Translations under genes and position numbers: made by a program | Notes under the pieces: generated by a model | Databases searched by the model: none | Told to the model about the DNA's origin: nothing | Seen by the model: only the letters and a program-made list of their open reading frames with translations | Source: an uncultured Coprococcus sp. | Lineage (GTDB): Bacteria > Bacillota > Clostridia > Lachnospirales > Lachnospiraceae | Reading direction: 5' to 3' | DNA: 10,725 nucleotides | Assembly: GCA_934247115.1 (NCBI GenBank) | Contig: CAKQIY010000052.1 | Location: 1 to 10,725 of the forward strand | In this document: piece by piece, positions 7,124-10,725 of the stretch | Numbering within the stretch: the stretch's first letter is position 1 | Layout of the letters: each line of letters opens with the position of its first letter

Positions 7124-7618
7124 CTACTGCTTGTCATTGTCATGGTGAAGATCATTCTTCCAGTATCTGCATCTGTGCTTTACATTTGTGGAGAATACGA
7201 TCTGAGTCTTGGTCTTGCCAAATCTCTGAAGCTCGCCAACAAAATGATCGAGATCCGCTGTTGTCTTGAAACGAACCTCTATGAGCATTGAGTAGTCACC
7301 AGTCACACAGTTGCACTCCACTACGTTTAACACACTGTCTATATAAGGATAGAACTCAGCCTTCTGCTCCGGTGAAACCTCCAGATTGATGAATGCCTTG
7401 ATATAATGTCCCATGGCCTCCGGGTTGAGTTTGGTCGTAAATCCCTCAAGCACGCCCTCGGCAAGCATCCTGTCTATTCTTGTTCCAACTGCTGTAGGTG
7501 ACATGGACACCTCAGCGCCTATATCTTTGAGTGATACACGTGCATTGTCCTGAAGCATGGCAAGTATCTTCTCATCCACCTCATCCAGTCTGTAGTATAT
7601 CATTTCTTTCTTTTCCAT
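7124..7618 (-). CDS. Lrp/AsnC family transcriptional regulator
   Basis: A 164-residue DNA-binding protein. Residues about 11-60 form the AsnC-type helix-turn-helix, with L-D-E-V-D-E-K-I-L-A-M-L opening the domain and R-V-S-L-K-D-I-G followed by S-P-T-A-V-G-T-R-I-D-R as the recognition part. Residues about 72-148 are the RAM effector and oligomerisation domain, including the characteristic V-T-G-D-Y-S-M-L-I-E-V near 105-115, where amino acids bind in this family. The tail is His/Asp-rich. I start at 7618: GAAGGAG lies 10 bases upstream, while the earlier GTG at 7639 overlaps that site. The length is normal for the family. The gene has a separate promoter about 170 bases upstream and stops 245 bases before gdhA. 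Members bind amino acids and control amino-acid and nitrogen genes, often including their own. Control of gdhA is likely but not shown. Confidence 0.93.
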   Translation of the reverse strand: MEKKEMIYYRLDEVDEKILAMLQDNARVSLKDIGAEVSMSPTAVGTRIDRMLAEGVLEGFTTKLNPEAMGHYIKAFINLEVSPEQKAEFYPYIDSVLNVVECNCVTGDYSMLIEVRFKTTADLDHFVGELQRFGKTKTQIVFSTNVKHRCRYWKNDLHHDNDKQ

Positions 7619-7686
7619 AAGATGTCTTCTCCTTCTCACTTTCTAAGGCAATTACGAAACACCTCAACCCAAGTCCTGTTTTTCAA

Positions 7687-7755
7687 TTTCACAATCACCT
7701 GTTTTAACAACTTAAGTCACGCACAGCCCGATGGATAACTTGTGTTTCACAATCA
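7687..7755. repeat. Direct repeat in the lrp leader
   Basis: The 11-mer TTTCACAATCA occurs twice in the same orientation, at 7687-7697 and 7745-7755, 58 bases apart, between the predicted lrp promoter and its start codon. It could be paired regulator sites, but chance is not excluded. Confidence 0.45.
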
Positions 7756-7794
7756 TATAGCCATATTTACTTAAGATTTTTAACGTATGGTGTC

Positions 7795-7824
7795 ATTATA
7801 TACCCTACTCCGCGCAAATGACAA
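7795..7824 (-). promoter_or_regulatory. Promoter of the Lrp-family gene with overlapping dyad
   Basis: TTGTCA (7824-7819, minus strand) and TATAAT (7800-7795) are separated by 18 bases. A perfect inverted repeat AATGACA / TGTCATT (7817-7823 and 7791-7797) overlaps both boxes, as an operator would. The start would lie near 7788, leaving a leader of about 170 bases before the ATG. Confidence 0.65.
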
Positions 7825-7857
7825 CATGATTTTTCCCACTCTGTATAAATAGTTCAT

Positions 7858-9147
7858 TCAGACATTTTCTCGTTCTAGTGTAAGAATATAAGGAGATGCT
7901 AGTTTTCCCAGAAAGCAAAACTCTCTTCTATTAGGTGCTTTAAATGCTCTATCATAGTTATCGTCCTTACACCTAACATAATGCGTAGATCTCTGCCACC
8001 CTCCTGCTTTTATCTCCTGCACTCCATTCTCTCTGACTGCAACATACCCTTGTTCCAATTCATTCTTATCACAAACTTCATCCAATAAATATAACTCTGA
8101 TATTACAAACGCTTTTACATTTTTCCCGCCACTTGCTGTACAATCAATACCATCAGGAACTGAAAAGTGTCCATAACTCATTTGATCAAATTTCAGGAAT
8201 TCCATATCCTGCCCTGAAAGTTTTGACACATATTTTTTCCTTAATATATTATATTTAAAAGCATTCTTTTTTGCATATGAATTGGATGTTGTAAATATGA
8301 ATAATACATATACGTCTTTCTCCTGCTCTTGTCGTTCTTTGCAAAGTTGTTTCACTGTATCAGCTGACACCGAATTAGCACTGAAAGTCCAAAGGCAATA
8401 TCCATTCTCATCAATCGTCTTCCTTTCATAATTTAGGATTTGATCAATGTTATCACCAACATAATTACCCGCTATTGAAATAAACATCTCTTTTATATCA
8501 ATTTCTTTTATACTTATACTTTTATCGTACAAAATTCTCTGGATTCTCTGTCTATTAAAAATTATCCGATCCCAATACAGACTTTTATCCTGATTACATT
8601 TATCTTGATTATTTTTATCTAAATATTTCTTTACATAATTTTCAAACACTTCTTTTCTTCTATCATGTTTAGATAACTCCTCTGGATTCATTTTAAAGCG
8701 TTCTCTAATATCGTCTATAAAATCCATTTTCTTTTTTTCATAAAAAGATTTTTTAATATTTAGATTTTCTATACTTCTATTTTGCGAAGAAATCTCATAA
8801 TTATTACACTGCTCGTTATATAAGTCAAAACCAAACTCCTCCAGTAACGTCATATACATCTGCTCAAGTTCATTCAACTGATCATAATCATTCTTATCTC
8901 TTATAAATATTTGTTCATCTGCCAAATCTTTTTTTATATATAACACCATATAAATAAATTCTACTCCTGAGTCATAGTCTCTCTGAAGCTTTCTGCTGTC
9001 TATCCCCTTATCCAATTCGAAAGCATGATCCCTTTCATTGAAAGTTTTAGCCTTTCCAACATAAACCTTCCATTCAGGAATATTCATAATAGCGTATATA
9101 CCACCAAAATATTTAATGTCATCCATTGATTCTGTATTCATACTCAT
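7858..9147 (-). CDS. GIY-YIG nuclease-domain protein with unrecognised C-terminal region
   Basis: A 429-residue protein. Residues 11-115 form a recognisable GIY-YIG nuclease domain: G-I-Y at 16-18, Y-V-G at 29-31, the expected catalytic Arg R39 followed by H41, the metal-binding Glu in N-E-L-E-Q (E95) and the closing Asn in L-Y-N (N111). All key positions are present, so nuclease activity is plausible. Residues 120-240 are Lys/Asp/Glu-rich and probably helical. Residues 245-429 form a mixed alpha/beta region with several Trp and Cys residues (W253, W384, C393, C411) that I cannot assign. I start at 9147 because AAGGAG lies 7 bases upstream, whereas it nearly touches the ATG at 9153; ATGAGT is repeated in tandem there. 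The gene is AT-richer than its neighbours, suggesting transfer. It has its own promoter at 9187-9215, and no terminator was seen. It could be a defence, mobile-element or repair nuclease. Confidence 0.75.
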   Translation of the reverse strand: MSMNTESMDDIKYFGGIYAIMNIPEWKVYVGKAKTFNERDHAFELDKGIDSRKLQRDYDSGVEFIYMVLYIKKDLADEQIFIRDKNDYDQLNELEQMYMTLLEEFGFDLYNEQCNNYEISSQNRSIENLNIKKSFYEKKKMDFIDDIRERFKMNPEELSKHDRRKEVFENYVKKYLDKNNQDKCNQDKSLYWDRIIFNRQRIQRILYDKSISIKEIDIKEMFISIAGNYVGDNIDQILNYERKTIDENGYCLWTFSANSVSADTVKQLCKERQEQEKDVYVLFIFTTSNSYAKKNAFKYNILRKKYVSKLSGQDMEFLKFDQMSYGHFSVPDGIDCTASGGKNVKAFVISELYLLDEVCDKNELEQGYVAVRENGVQEIKAGGWQRSTHYVRCKDDNYDRAFKAPNRREFCFLGKLASPYILTLERENV

Positions 9148-9186
9148 ACTCATTCTCCTTTAAACTCTCTTGTGTAATATGTTTCT

Positions 9187-9215
9187 ATTCTAATATAATA
9201 ATCTTTCGTTGTCAA
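9187..9215 (-). promoter_or_regulatory. Promoter of the GIY-YIG gene
   Basis: TTGACA (9215-9210, minus strand) lies 17 bases before TAGAAT (9192-9187), about 40 bases ahead of the start codon. The -35 region shares a block with the promoter of the upstream small gene. An inverted repeat AGTGAT-N11-ATCACT (9228-9250) lies just upstream of the -35 and could be an operator. Confidence 0.8.
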
Positions 9216-9227
9216 TCATATCTTTAA

Positions 9228-9250
9228 AGTGATTTTAATGAGATATCACT
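9228..9250. repeat. Inverted repeat upstream of the GIY-YIG promoter
   Basis: AGTGAT (9228-9233) and ATCACT (9245-9250) are perfect inverted arms around 11 bases. The site lies 12 bases upstream of the -35 box. It is a poor terminator for the preceding gene, since only two Ts follow, so an operator is the better guess. Confidence 0.4.
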
Positions 9251-9305
9251 AGCCACAAAACCACTTATACCAGCAGCTCCATGGGTAGTAACTGTTGATT
9301 TTAAT

Positions 9306-9932
9306 CTATTTCTTTACAAATAGTTCCATCTCAATAGAATGTAATAAATCTATGTCAAATCCACTCTTTTCCCGAATATTATTATAGAATTTTGTATCCC
9401 CATTTTTCGTTTTTAAGAAAACTTTATCATCTCTAGTCTTATAAACGACGTAATCATTCTTTTTAGGAATTGCTATTGGTAGGCTCATAACATCTAACGG
9501 GATAACCCATCTTCTGTCACCATTTTCTAGCCCCAGTAAAATCATTGGTTTAACTCCATACTGCCTAGCATATCCCACCAGCTTCTGCACAGGAGAATTG
9601 CGAATACAAACAACAGGACTTTCTTCCCCCATCTTTTTGAAAACCGTGTACACCAGATATTCCCTTGTTTTTATATACCTTAATGCTCTGTCAGTTATCA
9701 TTTCTACATTTTCTTCATTTTCAATCAGCACATCTGTCACCGCACGAATCAACGATCCACGGTCAAACTGTTTCTCATCATCTTTTTTCTTAAAAATCTC
9801 ATGCTCTATCGCATATGCAAATGCCTTTGCTATTGCTTCATTAATCTGTATTCCACTTTTAAATGCATACTCTGAAAATTTTTCCCACTCCTGTTTAGAC
9901 ATAGCTAAATTCACTCTTGTAATATCGTCCAT
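9306..9932 (-). CDS. Hypothetical protein with ribbon-helix-helix-like N terminus
   Basis: A 208-residue protein I do not recognise as a whole. Residues about 4-45 read like a ribbon-helix-helix DNA-binding fold: one short strand (T-R-V-N-L-A-M), a helix beginning S-K-Q-E-W, a G-I-Q turn and a second amphipathic helix. Residues 50-95 look helical and charged. Residues about 97-208 are mostly strands (Y-L-V-Y-T-V-F; V-K-P-M-I-L-L-G-L; R-R-W-V-I-P-L; D-Y-V-V-Y; K-V-F-L-K) without catalytic motifs I can name. The start at 9932 is favoured over the adjacent ATG at 9935 because AGGAG is 6 bases away rather than 3. The gene is AT-rich like the GIY-YIG gene 158 bases downstream. It has its own TTGACA promoter and stops without a clear terminator. 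A self-regulating DNA-binding partner of the nuclease gene is possible; this is inference. Confidence 0.7.
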   Translation of the reverse strand: MDDITRVNLAMSKQEWEKFSEYAFKSGIQINEAIAKAFAYAIEHEIFKKKDDEKQFDRGSLIRAVTDVLIENEENVEMITDRALRYIKTREYLVYTVFKKMGEESPVVCIRNSPVQKLVGYARQYGVKPMILLGLENGDRRWVIPLDVMSLPIAIPKKNDYVVYKTRDDKVFLKTKNGDTKFYNNIREKSGFDIDLLHSIEMELFVKK

Positions 9933-9981
9933 CATTTTCTCCTTTGCGCTTTTAGAATCACATTGTGTTTCCGTTTCTTAG

Positions 9982-10010
9982 ATATTATCATTTGCAAAAT
10001 CTTTTGTCAA
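9982..10010 (-). promoter_or_regulatory. Promoter of the RHH-like gene
   Basis: TTGACA (10010-10005, minus strand) and TAATAT (9987-9982) are 17 bases apart, about 50 bases ahead of the start codon. The block AATCTTTTGTCAATC (9998-10012, + strand) matches the GIY-YIG promoter block at 9200-9217 apart from a 3-base gap. Confidence 0.75.
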
Positions 10011-10056
10011 TCCCATTCATAAAGAAAATAATATTTCACAAGTCAGCAATATTACC

Positions 10057-10093
10057 AGGTAAAAATCTACAAATGGCAACATAACTTTTACCT
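10057..10093. repeat. Inverted repeat at the 3' end of the HAD gene
   Basis: AGGTAAAA (10057-10064) and TTTTACCT (10086-10093) are perfect 8-base inverted arms around 21 bases. The second arm contains the HAD stop codon. On the minus strand no T run follows, so it is not a classic intrinsic terminator. It also encloses one copy of the direct repeat that borders the AT-rich segment. Confidence 0.55.
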
Positions 10094-10725
10094 ATTTTCG
10101 CTGCTATAATTATCCTCAAGCCAGTGCGCCACCCCATCCTCATCATTTGATGATATAACCGATGTGGCATACCTTTTTAGCTGTTCATCAGCATTTTGCA
10201 CTGCGTAGCTTTCGTCAGCAAGTTCAAACATATCTATATCGTTCCTGCCATCTCCAAAAGCAACCACCCTGTCGCATTCCAGAAGTTCTTGCAACTGTTT
10301 TATTGCATTTGCCTTGGATGCCGCAAGCGGCATGATCTCCAGCCATTGTTCATCCGTATAAATGTCTTTCTGATATACACAGTGAAATTTATCCTTATAC
10401 GTATCGTACAACGGCTTTAATTTTTCCGGGCTGTCAATACAGGTGATGTAGAAAATGTTTCCTGATTTCAGGTTCTCCGCAGACTTTACTACATTCGTCC
10501 TGACATCCCCCTGCCTGCTGAGCAGGAACTTCTTCATACCATCTGTGCACAGCTCCGGGACATATGAAAATTTCTCCCTGTCACCTATCCGCGCATACAC
10601 TATCGGAAATATCTGACTGCCAAATAGATCGTCAAGCACTGATCCTACCGATTCATCAAAGTAATTCGCAGCAAGGACTTCACCGGTAAGATTGTCCACT
10701 ATAAACGCACCATTGTACACGATCA
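10088..10725 (-). CDS. Cof-type HAD-superfamily phosphatase, 5' end cut
   Basis: The frame stays open to the window edge, giving 211 residues before the TAA at 10088. Family members have about 265-275 residues, so roughly the first 60 are missing, including the D-x-D-G-T nucleophile motif. What remains opens with I-V-Y-N-G-A, the conserved stretch at the start of the Cof cap domain. A GTG at 10720 falls inside this motif and is not a start. Near the C terminus are the motif III lysine region (A-S-K-A-N-A-I-K-Q-L) and the motif IV acid loop F-G-D-G-R-N-D-I-D-M, followed by A-V-Q-N-A, as in Cof/YkrA/YbiV hydrolases. These are Mg2+-dependent cytoplasmic phosphatases acting on sugar phosphates, FMN or similar; the substrate is not predictable. 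It ends just before the AT-rich two-gene segment, and its stop codon lies inside an inverted repeat. Confidence 0.92.
   Translation of the reverse strand, partial: IVYNGAFIVDNLTGEVLAANYFDESVGSVLDDLFGSQIFPIVYARIGDREKFSYVPELCTDGMKKFLLSRQGDVRTNVVKSAENLKSGNIFYITCIDSPEKLKPLYDTYKDKFHCVYQKDIYTDEQWLEIMPLAASKANAIKQLQELLECDRVVAFGDGRNDIDMFELADESYAVQNADEQLKRYATSVISSNDEDGVAHWLEDNYSSENR

Noticed and set aside
10057..10093. Inverted repeat at the HAD stop as an intrinsic terminator.
   Set aside because: The sequence after the stem on the minus strand is GGTAATATT, with no T run.
10718..10720. GTG at 10720 as the start of the HAD protein.
   Set aside because: It sits inside the conserved I-V-Y-N-G-A motif, which normally lies well inside the protein, and the frame stays open to the window edge.

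Overview
The window looks like chromosome of a Gram-positive anaerobe of the class Clostridia, most likely family Lachnospiraceae. This rests on moderate GC, strong AGGAG-type ribosome binding sites, TTGACA/TATAAT-type promoters, an NADP-type glutamate dehydrogenase, and a VTC-domain / DUF4956 / Cthe_2159-like gene set of a kind met in that group. The species cannot be named from sequence alone. Every gene I can support lies on the minus strand, so transcription runs from high to low coordinates. Both edge genes are cut by the window.

Layout from low to high coordinates. (1) 1-1545: a two-gene unit with a histidine-phosphatase-superfamily enzyme first and, 23 bases later, a multi-spanning heavy-metal exporter with a long His-rich loop, whose 3' end is missing. 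(2) 1690-5110: a three-gene operon with a triphosphate-tunnel (VTC / polyphosphate-polymerase-like) enzyme, a DUF4956 membrane protein, and a secreted lipoprotein with a right-handed beta-helix-like repeat domain and a tail of six 12-residue repeats. This is the most coherent multi-gene system here. It suggests synthesis of a phosphate polymer or other nucleotide-derived product at the membrane, linked to a surface protein, but its job is inferred. (3) 5111-5529: a non-coding gap with a strong gdhA terminator and, just beyond it, a roughly 220-base near-perfect palindrome ending in T6 on the minus strand. The palindrome may be a MITE-like element, a structured RNA or a second terminator. (4) 5530-7618: NADP glutamate dehydrogenase with a clear promoter, preceded by an Lrp/AsnC-family regulator with its own promoter. 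The pair fits nitrogen and amino-acid control.

(5) 7858-10087: a visibly AT-richer two-gene segment. It encodes a GIY-YIG nuclease-domain protein with a large unrecognised C-terminal region and a small protein with a ribbon-helix-helix-like N terminus. Each gene has its own TTGACA promoter and the two promoters share a sequence block. A 17/20-matching direct repeat lies on the two sides of the segment, one copy overlapping the end of the neighbouring HAD gene and the other the lrp promoter. I read this as a small acquired island, possibly a defence or self-regulated nuclease module, but this is inference. (6) 10088-10725: the C-terminal three quarters of a Cof-type HAD phosphatase, cut at its 5' end.

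The best candidates for something undescribed are the GIY-YIG / RHH-like island with its shared promoter block and flanking repeat, the large palindrome at 5194-5414, and the VTC-DUF4956-beta-helix lipoprotein operon.
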